64,000 bases of DNA, taken from positions 64,122,290 through 64,186,289 of the forward strand of contig NC_065537.1 in NCBI RefSeq assembly GCF_932294415.1, read 5' to 3'. The notes under the pieces are model-generated. The model was not told the DNA's origin and ran no database searches. It saw nothing but the letters and a program-made list of their open reading frames with translations. Of the stretch, positions 37,899-49,916 are shown piece by piece (position 1 is the stretch's first letter; every line of letters starts with the position of its first letter). The position numbers and the translations under genes are program-made. The stretch is from Quercus robur. Its lineage: Eukaryota > Streptophyta > Magnoliopsida > Fagales > Fagaceae.

Positions 37899-38400
37899 AA
37901 AGTTTGACACATTTGTAGAGACCATAATATTATTCATTCAAGGTTATCATCCTCTCCAATTTTTATAAAATGCATATTACTAGGCATAGGACTTTCACCA
38001 TTCATTGAAGTTACTAGGAATGTTATTGAGTCAACTCAGCCAATGACTTCTCCATTCAATAGTGGTAGGTATGGTAGATCCAAGACCAAGAGGGCGTGAT
38101 CAAAATTGCAGCTCTAAATGGATACAGTGAATACGATCATGTTTTTATTTTATTTTATTTTTTTATATATAATTTATTTTTATTTATACACACATATATA
38201 TATATATATATATATAGTACTACTAGATAACAGTAACACTCATCATTACCTTCTAAATCAATAATTAAAGGTTATATAGTTTTGGGCTCAAAAACCTTAG
38301 GTAAACTTTTTAGTTCTTACTTTTTAGGGTCAGATTGAGTACCTCTAGTGCCTTTCTATTATGACAGGCAACAATCAACAATCCCACCACTTCGAAATAT
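35486..38400. other. Intergenic with small repeats; no gene seen
   Basis: Contains a two-copy tandem duplication of about 129 bp (36232-36480; landmark CTCTCCCAAAACATTAAGG at 36279 and 36401), a very long T-tract (37734-37815), and AT microsatellites (36241, 37862, 38190). I see no coding exons that I can support. Confidence 0.7.
36232..36480. repeat. Two-copy tandem duplication, about 129-bp unit
   Basis: The unit GATTTATATATA...CAGC.TCCCTTTTT...ACATTAAGG...GTACACTCACCTGGAAAA occurs twice with few differences. Both copies end at CACCTGGAAAA. Confidence 0.9.
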
Positions 38401-38793
38401 TTTATAATCCAACACAGCCTTTTTAGGTTGAAAATTTTTCTACCCAACCCAATTAATAGTAGCTCCAAAAACCAACCCACCTCAACTCATAGGGATCGAG
38501 TTAAATCATCAGTTTTTTTTTTTTTTTTTTTTTTTTGAGAATCCAGTTGGATCATCAGGTTGGGATTATTTTATCATACTTAATAGAAGTTCAGGTATAA
38601 TTCGAATATTTAAGCCATTATACCATTAATTATTACAATTTAGATAATTGAACATAATGTTCTAATTTTATCAAAATTAAGTAATATATATATATTTTCT
38701 AAACCATTAATAGTATGGGTTGGGTTGGGTTTGGTTACTTTGACTGAAGATTTTGTCAATTCAAACCTAATGGGCAATCCAAACTTCAGGGGA

Positions 38794-38831
<38 letters not shown>

Positions 38832-40415
38832 AGGAAACTAGCTCAACCCGTCAGGTTGGGTTCCTTATGTTGGTGGTTTGAATGCACACCTCTAATATAA
38901 ACATATGAAAAAATAGATTATATACTTTGGAATAATCATCATAACTAATTTTTTTTTTCAAGACGTAAGAACTACTAATTATTTAGACATGTAAGGATTT
39001 TTTAATCTCTAAATTGAAATTGTGTTTGGTTATAATATAATTGCAATTCATAATATTTTATGAATTGTTTAAAAATAATATAACATCAACCTGCATACAA
39101 TGTCCAACTAATTTTACAAAAAAAAGGGGGTTAAGAGAATTACCTTTTTTTTTTTTTTTTTTAAACATTATACCAAACATTACTTCTTGGTATAATAAAT
39201 CTTCAGGAAAAAATTCTTTTTAGTATAACATAAAATTAAATTGAATAAGGTATCCAAATTTCCAAATAAAAGATTATTATTTATTCTATACCCTGATTAT
39301 TCTCTGGGTGAGTTAGAAGACTTACCAATTGACTTGGTGAGACCGTGAGAGTGGCCTTCCTTGCTCTCTTAATTAGGCAACTTGTCCTTATTTGTGCAAC
39401 TTGTACTTCTTTACAAAATAGTTTGTGAGGACCCCAAAGATAACCAGAAGTCTAGAAGACTAGAACCTAGCGTTTGCTCAAACATATGACAGGCAAAAAT
39501 TCCACGACTTTAATGTAATAATTAATGAAAAAAAAAATTCTACTAAGTCATCCCTCAAGGAATATGGGGAATAAATTAGGAAACTCCTTGGGTCAAGTCG
39601 GCTTAAATTTGGAATATTTTCCAATTCAACCCAATTTTTTTTTTAGGTTGAAATTTTTTTAATACAACCCAACTCAACTCATAGAAATCGAGTTGAATTA
39701 TCAAGCTTGGATAATATTCCAATTTAGCCAAAATTGAGCTTTAAAATACCAAAATAAATTAAACTAACGAATTTAAGAAATATATATTTTCTAAACTATT
39801 AATAGCATGGGTTGGATTGGATTGGGTTAGTTTGATTGAAAATTCTGTCAATCCAAAGTAAAAAATTCTGAATCCAACCGAAATGCACACTCCTCTCTTT
39901 AATGGGTTAAATGCACACTCCTAAATTACGGACAAATTTATTGATAAAGGTTAGTAACAAAATGGTGTACAAACATATGTAATATGAGATTATATGCTTT
40001 GAAATACTCATCATAAGTTCATTACAGATTTTTTCAAGATGTAAGAACAACTCATTATTTAAACATGTAAGATTTTATTTTATTTTATTTTTTTTAAAAA
40101 TTAGTTGGACAATGTATGCAGGCTGATGCTATATTATTTTTAAAAAATTCATAAAATATTATGAGTTGCAATTATTACAACCAAACACAACTTCAATTTA
40201 GAGATTAATTTTTTGGGAATTGCATTTTAAAAAAAAAAACATTATACAAAGCATTACTTTTTTTTTTTTTTTTTTTTTTTTGAGATTGACCAAGCATTCC
40301 TTCTTGGTATAATAAACTTTCAGAACAAAAATTATTATTCAAAAAAAAAATTGTTTCTAGTATAATGTAAAATCAAATTGAATAAGGTATCCAAAATTTC
40401 AAATAAAAGATTATG
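38400..40415. repeat. Direct repeat pair with internally inverted module
   Basis: Positions about 38400-39290 and 39600-40410 are direct repeats (shared landmarks GACGTAAGAAC/GATGTAAGAAC, CTTCTTGGTATAATAAA and TTGAATAAGGTATCCAAA). Between these landmarks the module 39003-39125 lies in opposite orientation to its counterpart 40090-40215: TTAATCTCTAAATTGAA...CCAACTAATTTT in the first copy versus AAAATTAGTTGG...TTCAATTTAGAGATTAA in the second. T and A tracts border both modules. No coding sequence is seen. Confidence 0.75.
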
Positions 40416-40590
40416 GGCAAATTACAGTAAACTCACCTGTGGTGTGGCCTATTTTCACCTTGCCTACCTTTGGTTTAAAAATTAACACTTTGCTCACCTG
40501 TGTTTAGCTCCGTTTGGTTTCCGTTACCCACCTCTGACTTTTCTGTTAAAAAATAACTTTTATCACCAAAATTTAACATAATACGAATCA
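40415..40590. mobile_element. Fragment of a TIR/MITE-like element
   Basis: Starts GGGCAAATTACAGTAAACTC and contains ACCTGTGGTGTGG-type words common to plant MITE ends. It abuts the broken end of the gag reading frame of the gypsy element and has no matching right end here, so it is partial. Confidence 0.35.
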
Positions 40591-42575
40591 AAATGCTAGG
40601 GTTTAAAGAATAACTCATTCTTAATCTTCTCCAGAACTTGGTGTACTGGTTCTCGGAACACCGTGTTAACCGCTTGAGCATTGGCAGGCCCTGATTACCC
40701 AGCAAAATCTCTCCGAGGTTGGTTGTTGTTGTATCGATCCGACCTGAAATCCCTCCTCTCTTGAGGGATAACCCTGGCCTTCCCCTTCCCCTGGTGCTGG
40801 TCTTCCTCGACCCTCTTATCCTTATCAATACGGTCCATGAGTTGGAATACACTGGTGGCAGGTTTTTCGGTCAAAGACTTCCTTAAACCGTGCTCGGTAG
40901 GTAGGCTGATCTTGAAAGTCCTGATGGCTACATCGTCTAAGTCGCCATCTATCTCATTGAACATCTTCCAATATCTGTTCGAGTACGTTTTTAGGTCTCT
41001 CTCTCTCGTATGGTTAAAGACAGTAGGGAATCCAAGGGCCGATGAATCCTACTACAACTAATAAAATAAGAGCCAAATGCCCAGGTGAGCTCCTTAAAGG
41101 AATCTATGGAACCTGCCCCTAGGCCATCGAACCATCTCATTGCGATGGGCCCCAGGCTGGATGGAAACACCTTGCACGTCAAGGCCTGGTTCTTGGAATG
41201 GATAGCCATTCTCTGGTTGAAGTGGCTTGCATGCTCCACAGGGTCCGTTTGACCATTGTAAATGGTGAACGTTGGCTGATTGAAGCATCAAGGAAGTCTT
41301 GCCCTTTTGATCTTGCGCGTGAAAGGCGACTTGGAAATTTGGTTCAATGCCCTGCTCATAGCGTTGTTTCCCAAGCCTCTGCGAGGCGGGCTTTTATACC
41401 TTTGTTAGTGATGGTGCTCCTCATCGTAGGAGAAAGACTCACTGGGGTGGGGTTCTTGACCTTCGTCTATAGCTAACATCCTCTTCATCATCAGAGAAAA
41501 CATCAGAATTGGAGGGAGTTCACTTTCGCTGTGCATGGCACAACGTCTTCTTTAAATGATCAATCTCCAGTTGCATGACCCTAGCGTTCTGCTCATGAGA
41601 GACATAACTCCCACCTTGAGAGTGACTTCTACTAGTATGCATGGTATGCACATTAACCTCCTGGTCCTTCTTGCGTTCAAGATTAAGGAAATCATCTTAT
41701 TCTTCTTAGTGTGGACCTGATCCTACCATGATCAATCGTTATACTCATTATCACATAAGTAATTTCCCACAGACGGTGCCAATTGTAAGAACCAGATTTG
41801 GAGCCCAAGTCCAAATTGTAAATGGATCTAGGCCCAATGAGCCCAATATAATGAATTTGTAGAGAGTGGGTTGGAAAACTAGACTTTAATGAGTTGGATA
41901 ACAAGTAGAATGGACTTAGAAGACAATCAAATAAAAACAGATTGGATTCATCTAAGTAAATTTGTTCTCTGCATAATCCGAGGAGGTCAGTTCTTGTATA
42001 TATCAGTTAAAAATGATTACAGACATAGTTTTAATTGCTACAGTGCTTTCTCTCTCAATTCCCGACCCTACCTCTCAGGGTCTTCCCTCTACTTTATACT
42101 ATCTCTTTCTTCTCATCTTTACCCTACATATGGATGGTAGACTGCTTAAGTTGATCCTTGTCCCATCAGCACCCTCCTGAATTCTTTGGGGGTAGCTATA
42201 AGGCTGAAAAATATTGTTCAGAGATTACTTCCTCATTAATGAGGCTAGAGAGTTGGCTATTGAGCATTCAATGCGGTGGTAGTAGCTTTCTCTTAGATCT
42301 TTTTGAGCTCCCATCCTTCTTATACGTTCATAATGCACGTCTTTATCAGTGAAACTTCCTGGAAGGTCACCTTGAATGGTAGGATATACATTTGATTTGT
42401 GCTTTGTCTATTCGAGCAGATATTCCTCCTCGACTTGCCTTCCCAACCTTCTCATTTGTAACCTACTCATGGGGCTTCGAGCCTTACATCCTTATTACTG
42501 TTTACTTGTCCTCGGATCACCCAACGTCCTCGGCCTAGGCGCATGGCCTAATATGTAATTTTGGGCCCTTATCCC
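40590..42575 (-). mobile_element. Truncated Ty3-gypsy retrotransposon (LTR, PBS, part of gag)
   Basis: The element runs right to left. The LTR occupies about 42575..41784 and its inner edge is CTTACA (minus strand). Next to it TTGGCACCGTCTGTGGGA (41783..41766) fits a primer-binding site. Gag-like coding follows from about 41690 down to 40590, with the conserved segment FNQRMAIHSKNQALTCKVFP (near 41220-41160), then MRWFDGL (near 41125) and a basic, Asn/Arg-rich C-terminal part near 40700. There is a frameshift near 40985. Sequence stops inside gag; pol and the second LTR are missing, so the copy is dead. Confidence 0.8.
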
Positions 42576-42606
<31 letters not shown>

Positions 42607-43116
42607 TCACTATTTTCTAACTCTTTTTGATGAATTCTCATTGATTTGTGAAATTTCATATAAGTTTCTTGTTATATATTTTATATTTCCAATAATAGAT
42701 TTATTAAGAGATATTCCTATTTGAAATTCAATTTATTTTTCTATTCTTTTCACATTTTTTCTTATAGATTTTTCATAATATATAATGACAAGAATAAAAA
42801 TAAATTTTAAAGCATAGATTAATAGAATCTAATTTATCAAAAAAAAAAAACACTTAATAATATAATCACAAAACAGTCTAAATTAACAATTAACTTGCCC
42901 AAATAAAGACAAATTTAACACATAATTCAATAAATTAGCACTAGCCAAACTAATATTAATTTTATATAGAGAAATAATTATCATGTTTCAGACAAAACAT
43001 TTAAGAAAAATAGATGATTTTTTTTTTTTTTGAAAAAAAGGAATTTTAAGTTAACTTGAGCAAGTTGATGCATATGGTGAAAAAAAGCTTAAATCTAATT
43101 TCTAATTTGATTTTGG

Positions 43117-43149
<33 letters not shown>

Positions 43150-45228
43150 TGTTTAGAGCATGGCTATATGGGAGATTGGGAGGCTAATGTTGATAATCTA
43201 CCATAAGATAGATTGACTTACAAAAATTGAAACCTTCGATTGTGAAAAGAAATTGATCACTGATAAGGATTTGCTATTCTCATAACAATTGGGTTGGATT
43301 TCTACTGACCCTCAATTTTGGGGGCCTTCTTGTGGTAGGGTGAGAGCACACTTTTTTATTTTTTTCCTTCTTTCAATCAAACTAATTATTGACCTAAAAT
43401 TTAAGGGCCTTAGGCAATGGCCTAAGAGCAAACTTGGTCCCTACAGGACAAAGATCAATATAGTTATATATTTTGAAAATTTAATCGTTGGATTGCATGT
43501 TTATTATGTCCTTAACAGGCATGTCAAATTTTGTGTCAATCAAATGTTATTTACAATTTGATTCATAAACTTATTTTTTATGCATAATATACATTTTCTA
43601 TGTAACTTAATTTTTAAAAATTTTTTTTACTATTTTATTTGTTATTAGATTTGATTATATTATCAAAAAATATATATTTCAAAAATTTATGTATAATTTT
43701 TTTATTAAGCCGTGCATTGCACAGGCATAATACTAGTCTAAGAAATTTCTCAGATTTCATAGTTGCCCACTTGCTTTCTCATTAATTTTAATTTCTAGAT
43801 TTCAAACCTCCATTGTTATAGATTTCAATTCAAAATTTCTCCCTCTCTCTCTCTCTCTCATTCTCTCTCTTATGGCAGTGACGGCACTGGCATTGTGGCA
43901 CACTATGAAATCTATGGTGTGCCTCCAAAAGGGAATTGAAAGTTGAAACTATGATAAAGATTTGCAAGTCAAAATCTGTAGATCCGCTGTGAGTGTTTTG
44001 ACTAAATGTTCTTTTTCTTTCTATTTATAATTATTTCAAGAGATTAAAAAACAAAAACTAAGATCAAAAGTGCCTCTGATTGCTTTAAGAACTGTGACTT
44101 TAGGATCATTTTGGCATTTTAAAAGAACTATTCAAAAAACGGTTGAGCCGTTCCAGTTTTCGGTTTTCACAGTTAACCGACCGATTTTCTATTAATCCTG
44201 GTTTTAACTATTTTTTGGTTTTTAATCATAATCGGACCGGATTAGTGGTCGGTTCTCGGTTGAACTGGTTGAACCGGTCAGTCCGGTCCGGTTTTTAAAA
44301 CCATGTAACTAACTTGATCCTCTTGGAAGAAAGTCACGCTCTACAATACTCTCCAACATCAATGATTTTCTCGAACTTTGCACTCATTTCAAACCATAAA
44401 CCAATCAGACCAAAAATTTAGCTCAAATTTTTTTTTTTCCTTACTAATAAAGTCTCTGTCTCTCTCTCTCTCAAATGAAAACTTTCAATTTTTCTAATGA
44501 AGCTATCTTTGCTCTCTAGCAAAACTCATATTCTCTCTCCAGAAAATCACTCGTGAGTCCTAAACTTTCTCTGCGTCAAAATTTCTCTCTCTCTCTCTCT
44601 CTCTCTCTAAAAAGTTATAGAAAATCAGTATTCCTTGCTAATAAATTCCTCTCACTCTCTCTCTCTAGAACATATCTCATGATTTCTTTGCTAAAAAATT
44701 GTGGGTTTGTAAAGCATGTAATTGCTCTGGGTCTTTAGGTGTTTGGCGTGAGAAAACCTTAAATGTATTTTGTTTTAAACCTAAAGAGAAATAGAAGGAA
44801 ACTTTCTAAATGATTGTTGATGAGAGTAGTTATATTTTTATTATGTTTTAGAACTCATAATTTATAGATTCCTTTGTAGTTTTTACTGTTTATATTTTGT
44901 GCAATATTAAATTATATGAGGTACGACGATAAAAGTAAAAGTCAATGATGATTTTAGAGTTTTTTTCGTTCTTTATTTTTATTTTTATTTTTTAATGTGG
45001 AAGTCTTACTAAAGGCAATTTAATCTTGATAAATGGAAATGTTTTTAACCATTTTTTCTTTATTTTATCATATTCTCTATATGCCGGTAATTACAAATGG
45101 TTTCCTTTTGTTGAGATAATAAATGAGTGTTTGAGATATGGGGCTCAGTATTTGGTTGTGAAAATTGAGTAGTTGAGGAAGTATTTGTGATGTTGCTTGA
45201 ATTTTTTGTAGTTTTAGGATATGAAAGT
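42576..45228. other. Intergenic with element ends; no gene seen
   Basis: AT-rich sequence with an AT microsatellite (42574-42601), a (GA)n tract (43119-43147), CT-rich stretches (43838-43872, 44455-44475, 44586-44608) and a possible Helitron terminus (43710-43737). Positions 44140-44305 are rich in CCGGT/ACCGG words (GGTTGAACCGGTCAGTCCGG) ending GGTTTTTAAAACCATG, like the end of a hAT or Mutator-like element. No gene is supported. Confidence 0.6.
43710..43737 (+). mobile_element. Possible Helitron 3' terminus
   Basis: An imperfect hairpin CCGTGC-ATT-GCACAGG is followed by CATAATA and CTAGT (43733-43737), the same plan as the terminus at 32275-32302. The matching 5' end was not found, so only a terminus is called. 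Confidence 0.4.
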
Positions 45229-45964
45229 TGTAAGTGTTCAGAAAACAAAGGCCTAAGCCCACTTAGAATAGTGGTATCTTGTCTTTCAAATCAAGCCTAA
45301 ACAATAGAATTTTCTCTAGAGAGTGGGAAAATAATTCAAGTGCAATTCTAAGCTAAGTTCAAGTCTAAGGCCGAAGAACCCAAAGTAACAAAGAGGTGTA
45401 ACACAAGTAGCGAATGAGAAAAAATGCTCTCTTTAGACAAGTCCAAGGATCAGTTTCTTATATATATACTTTGTTCAAGTTCTACACTAGATAATTCACT
45501 GTTCACTTTCTTGTTATTCCATTTCTTAGAGAGTGCCCATCCCCCATTTCTAGGAGACTCCCTTCCTTTTATATCCCCCTTCCTTGCATCTTAACCCTCC
45601 ACATGTATGCCTTTAGGCATTCCTAAGGATACTTGTCCCATCAAAACTCTGATGAAAATGGTGGAAAGGGTTGCTAACTGTGAAGTTACTTTTCAGGGGT
45701 CATCTTCTCATTAATGCAGCTGATAAGGTTGGTGTAAGACATTCAATGCGGAAGAGGAAAGCGTTCCTTCCAGGAAACTTCCTCCTATCGTCTTGCCTCC
45801 ATTGCTACCCCTTTTCCACCCTGGAACATCACAAGATGCCAATTTTTTTGATTCTGTTTCCATCCTCGGGTGGATGAAATCCTCGGAGCACATTTATCTC
45901 TTCGGGCTTGGATTAAGCAAATTATTCCCTGGTCCAATCCTCCTCGGTCCTCGGACCCCCCACA
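45229..45964 (-). mobile_element. Solo LTR, gypsy-type, 5-bp target duplication
   Basis: Starts TGTAAGTGTTCAG and ends GACCCCCCACA on the plus strand, flanked by AAAGT at 45224-45228 and 45965-45969. Internal words (CTTGTCCCATCA near 45627; GACATTCAATGCGG near 45738) recur in the gypsy LTR at 41784-42575, so it belongs to a related family in the same orientation. No internal region remains. Confidence 0.8.
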
Positions 45965-45969
45965 AAAGT

Positions 45970-46860
45970 ATTTTATATTTTGAATTTAAATTTATAAATT
46001 TTAAATTTCAAAATCATTTAATCAATTTAAAAAATAAGGTCTACAAAATAATATGTCAGTCTCCTACAAATGCTGAAAAATTTGACTATTCCAACCTTAA
46101 AAATTTAGATTAGTAGAGCAATTACATTCAATATTTGGAAACCAATTCTATGACAAATTTTTTTATTATATAAAATATGAATTAAGAAAATTGAGTTTCA
46201 AAGTACTTAGAAATATTTTGGTAAAACATAAATACTATTATACAGCAAAATAAGTATTATAAATAGGTCTTAAAAAAAGATAAAATTTTTTTCAAATTAA
46301 TTTGTAAGTATCTTCGCATCGCGCGAGAATTTATCTATTTTATATATAACATACCAAATAAAAACCCATCATTCTCTAGGCTGGAAGTCTGAAATTGTTC
46401 TAGATGTGGACTAGAGAGAGAGGAGAAGCCTAGCTACAATGTCGCCTTACCAAGTTCCTAAGGCCTCATGATATCCATGAGATTCTGGGCTCAAAACCTC
46501 TAGCCAGCATCTTTGAGCTACTCCCATGGGATTCGTCTCTGTAATAACCTGGTGCGTGTGAGACGGGGGCATTGCATATACTCATGAGAATAGTCAAATA
46601 CTCGAAAAGGTCTGGACACCCTCGTTTGTCAAAAAGAAGAAGAAGTTATGTTTAGGGTTTTGAGGTGGCAAGAAAGGAGTCCTAACATGAGTCTCTTTCC
46701 TTTATATATATATAAAAACTAACTTAGGTCCTCTTTTTGGAATCTTAATGTGGGTCTCTCTAATGTTGCAGTCTAATTAAAGAAATTGTTTTTTTGAATC
46801 CTAATCCCTTTATTCTTGGACTAGTAAATCAATCATAACAAACGAAACAATATCTAGAGG
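45970..46860. other. AT-rich intergenic; no gene seen
   Basis: The sequence after the solo LTR is AT-rich to about 46340, with a GCATCGCGCGAG motif at 46317 that recalls a Helitron hairpin but lacks CTRRT. Positions 46380-46860 contain unrecognised, moderately GC-richer sequence. Confidence 0.5.
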
Positions 46861-48350
46861 AACAGACTTCATCCAAACTGAAAGGGAAAAGAAAGTTTTG
46901 CTCTCTTGGCTAAGGCATGTGTCACCTCATTACCTTGGCTTCCAATATGAGAGAAAGAGAAGCTCTATAAAGAGCTGGCAAAAGACATAATGTCTTCGAT
47001 AAGGTGACCAACAGAAGAAGGGACATATCCCTAAGCTTAAGAGAGTTTATAACAATCTAAAAGTCTCCTTTGAAGGATGAGTGATGAACCTGGTTCCATT
47101 GATGAATTAAATCGCTCTCCTTGTTGCTAACATATCTAATGTCACCACAGATGAAGGCTTTTTGAGTTTTTTATGAGAGTGCAACTATGACTTCACCATT
47201 GGAATTTCGAGTAACAACTCCAATACTAGTCGAGCTTGACTCATCAAACATTGCACCATCAAAGTTTGTTTTTATGGATCCCACCGCTAGAGGAGACCAT
47301 TTCTTTCTAATTGTACTTTTCTTTCTTGGTTGCTGCACTTCGAAACTCTTGAAGCTATGAAGGTAATCCTTTGCAATGCCCGCAATTTAATCCAGAGGCA
47401 CAGAATTTTTCAGTAAACGACTTTTGTTTCTGTGATTCTATGTAGCCTAAGCCGTGATAGAAAATAGGGCTAGGAGAGAGGGTTTTCACAAACTAGTTCC
47501 ACTAAAACCGCAAAAGAGCTCGATGATGCTTTATCTTTGTCCAACCAGCCAAATTCAGTTTCCCAGACAGGTTGAATTTTTTCTCAACCCCACAAAGTAT
47601 GCAAAATAATTTTTGGAACTTTAGAGTATAGATGATAGGTTGAATCACTTTGAATTTTTCTATACTATAAATTAGTTTTTGTAGGCAAAGCATTAGAACA
47701 AGGTTTCCACATAAAATGTTTGATCTTACTCGGTCCTTTAAGCTTCCAAATTCCTTTCCAAAAAGATTTCTTAGCTTTTGCATTTTGAGTTGGGACATGA
47801 GTTTGTGTGGAGCCTTCATAGAGAGCTTGTTAACCCATCTTTACTGAATAAATTCCAATCCTTTCCTTCAGCCAAATTAGCACGTCAAATTGTGGGATGG
47901 AGTAGATAGGGACGGACTTAATTTGTTGAGCTTTGGGGGGATAGAAACATAGATCAATGAGATGGGTATTCCACCAACACGAATGTGGATCAAAAAGGGC
48001 ATCCATTATTGCATCTGAAGAGAGAAATTAGGAGGAGATAACACTCTTCCATCACCATCCTTCAGCAATTAATAGGATACCTTTCCAAGCAAAAGAACCC
48101 GAGGAGGATTTAGTTTAAAAAATAGAGCAGTTTGGGAAGTATTTTGCCTTGAAGACCCAATAGAAGATAGAACTCATATCTTGAACCAGATGCCACACTC
48201 ATAGCTTCATTAAATTTAGCATGATCTCTAAAACCCAAATCTCCAGCCGATTTTGGTAAACACATGGACTCCCAAATTTTCCGATGAATCTTCCTTTTGT
48301 CACCTCTCAAACCCCACTAAAATTTTCTGATTAACATTTCAATATTTTTT
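46860..48350 (-). mobile_element. L1-type LINE relic: end of RT, zf-RVT and RNase H regions
   Basis: Read on the minus strand in N-to-C order: near 48310-48190 RGDKRKIHRKIWESMCLPKS and GDLGFRDHAKFNEAMSV match the region after the RT core; near 47900-47500 KSFWKGIWKLKGPSKIKHFM with a Cys/His-rich stretch matches the zf-RVT domain; near 47280-47150 NFDGAMFDESSSTSIGVVTR matches the start of the RNase H-like domain. Many stops and frameshifts interrupt it. The endonuclease and most of RT are missing. Confidence 0.75.
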
Positions 48351-49023
48351 AGGGAGAAAAGGTTCGAGCTACAAGGCTAGCAGCATGTTGTAACTATTTA
48401 AAAAAAAAAAAAAATTAGACTGTGTATCTTGAACCCAACATGTGTGTGTGTGTTATCTATACTACTATTTAAGCGACTTTCCCTATTTGGACTAGACATT
48501 TTTTTGGTTTCAAAATACTCCTATATCCCATGTTCAAGTAAAGACAACTAAATGATAGTCTGGCAAAAATACTTGTTTAACTTGTACTAAAACATTGCCT
48601 ATAAAATAAGAACACTCTCTCACTAACTCACTTCTTCAAAGCAACTATATGCTTATTGTTTTTTTGTTTTTAAAAGAGAAAAATAAATTAAACAACTCAT
48701 GTTGCTGTTGTTTTTTTTCCTATAAGAAAAACCTATGTTTCTAATACTTTATTATTATTTTAAAAAAACATTCTAAAATTTTTTTGTGGTTGAAAAATGT
48801 TGTAATCCTAAAATATAATGAAGACAAATTAAGCCATGAATACATAATTGGGCCCCCTCCTGCTTCCACAATAGTTGGACTCGGCTGTATCCATTACCCG
48901 GACCCGGTCCACTCTAAGCATGTACAAATAAAAATATATCGAGAGCCGACCTAACGGACTAGCCGACTAGGGAGTAAAGTAAAGGAGATATATTAGGGAT
49001 TTCATAGTAGTAGTCAATTGAAA
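48350..49023. other. Upstream flank of the F-box gene
   Basis: AT-rich to about 48840, then a less AT-rich stretch (48860-49023) with GGACCCGGTCC-like words that would contain the original F-box promoter and leader. No separate gene is seen. Confidence 0.5.
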
Positions 49024-49091
49024 ATGTCGAGGTCGAGAAGGTGCAGCTTAAGTTTAAGGTCCGATGATTCTAAGTGGAGGTGGGGGCGGAG
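49024..49091 (+). pseudogene. Original 5' coding end of the F-box gene, cut off by the hAT element
   Basis: From ATG at 49024 (context AAAATGTCG) 68 nt are open and reach exactly to the edge of the hAT element. Skipping the element and one copy of its 8-bp duplication continues in frame into the F-box ORF at 49925. With the element present, the same frame runs into it and stops at TGA 49141-49143 after 39 codons. It encodes a basic, Ser/Arg-rich leader (MSRSRRCSLSLRSDD...). Confidence 0.75.
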
Positions 49092-49916
49092 CAGGGGCGG
49101 AGCTAGAAATTTTCCTTTGGGGGGGCCAGCTAAGACTAAATGATCATATTGATTAACAAGAGATATGTGTGTGTATCTATGTATTTATGTATGACCCACT
49201 CATTACTGGACAAATTTGTCAAACAGAGACAAAATTGTTAGTTTTGGCATGTGTATGAGGTTTTTCAAATAAAATTAGTGGTACCATATATTGGACTATG
49301 AAGATTTATGCATCTAATCTAGTAGTAGATGTGTTTGTCATACCAAAGCTTACTTAAATATGGTTGTCTTAGTATGTTAGTATGAAATACTAAATATAAA
49401 TAATGAATTAGACTATCAATTGGATTAATAAATAAGAAGGAGAAAAAAAAATATCAACCATAATATAAATAAATAGAAATAGAAATTGAACTTAGATAAA
49501 AATGAATAGAATTTGATGTAAAATAGAAATGATGAGGAGAAGAAGAAATGGAGGACTAGAGAGATTAAGGAACACTTTCACTATGAGTGATGAGGTAGAT
49601 GGAATATACAAATTGAAAAGGTGAAGTAATAACCTTCTATAAAGGAAGTTACAGCCTAATAGTAAAAATTATACAAGTTGGGCTTGTCTGATGACGTGTT
49701 GGGGGAGGAGAGATGGAGAAAGACTAACAAAAGGTCAACATAATTGAATAAATTTGAATGATACAAGGAGACTTGAGGGGGCCAATTGGTTTCATTTGAA
49801 GGGGCCAAATCTGACAAAAATTCTTTAGGGCCTATTTTTTACCAACTATAAAAAAAATTTTGAACATTTTTGGGGGGGCCATGGCCCCCCCACAGTATAA
49901 GGTGGCTCCGCCCCTG
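49092..49916. mobile_element. 825-bp non-autonomous hAT element in the F-box gene
   Basis: The ends are inverted repeats CAGGGGCGGAGC and GGCTCCGCCCCTG, a standard plant hAT terminus. A perfect 8-bp duplication GGGCGGAG lies at 49084-49091 and 49917-49924. The interior is AT-rich and non-coding, with a G7-C7 palindrome (GGGGGGGCCATGGCCCCCCC, 49872-49891) near the right end. Confidence 0.93.

Noticed and set aside
38799..38829. CRISPR-like or other array from the regular A/T tracts
   Set aside because: These are simple homopolymers in a plant nuclear sequence; no spaced repeats exist.
41198..42558. Plus-strand ORFs over the gypsy element
   Set aside because: They are antisense to gag and the LTR; the recognisable coding is on the minus strand.
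46300..46340. Third Helitron terminus (GCATCGCGCGAG)
   Set aside because: There is no CTRRT after the GC-rich motif and the hairpin is incomplete.
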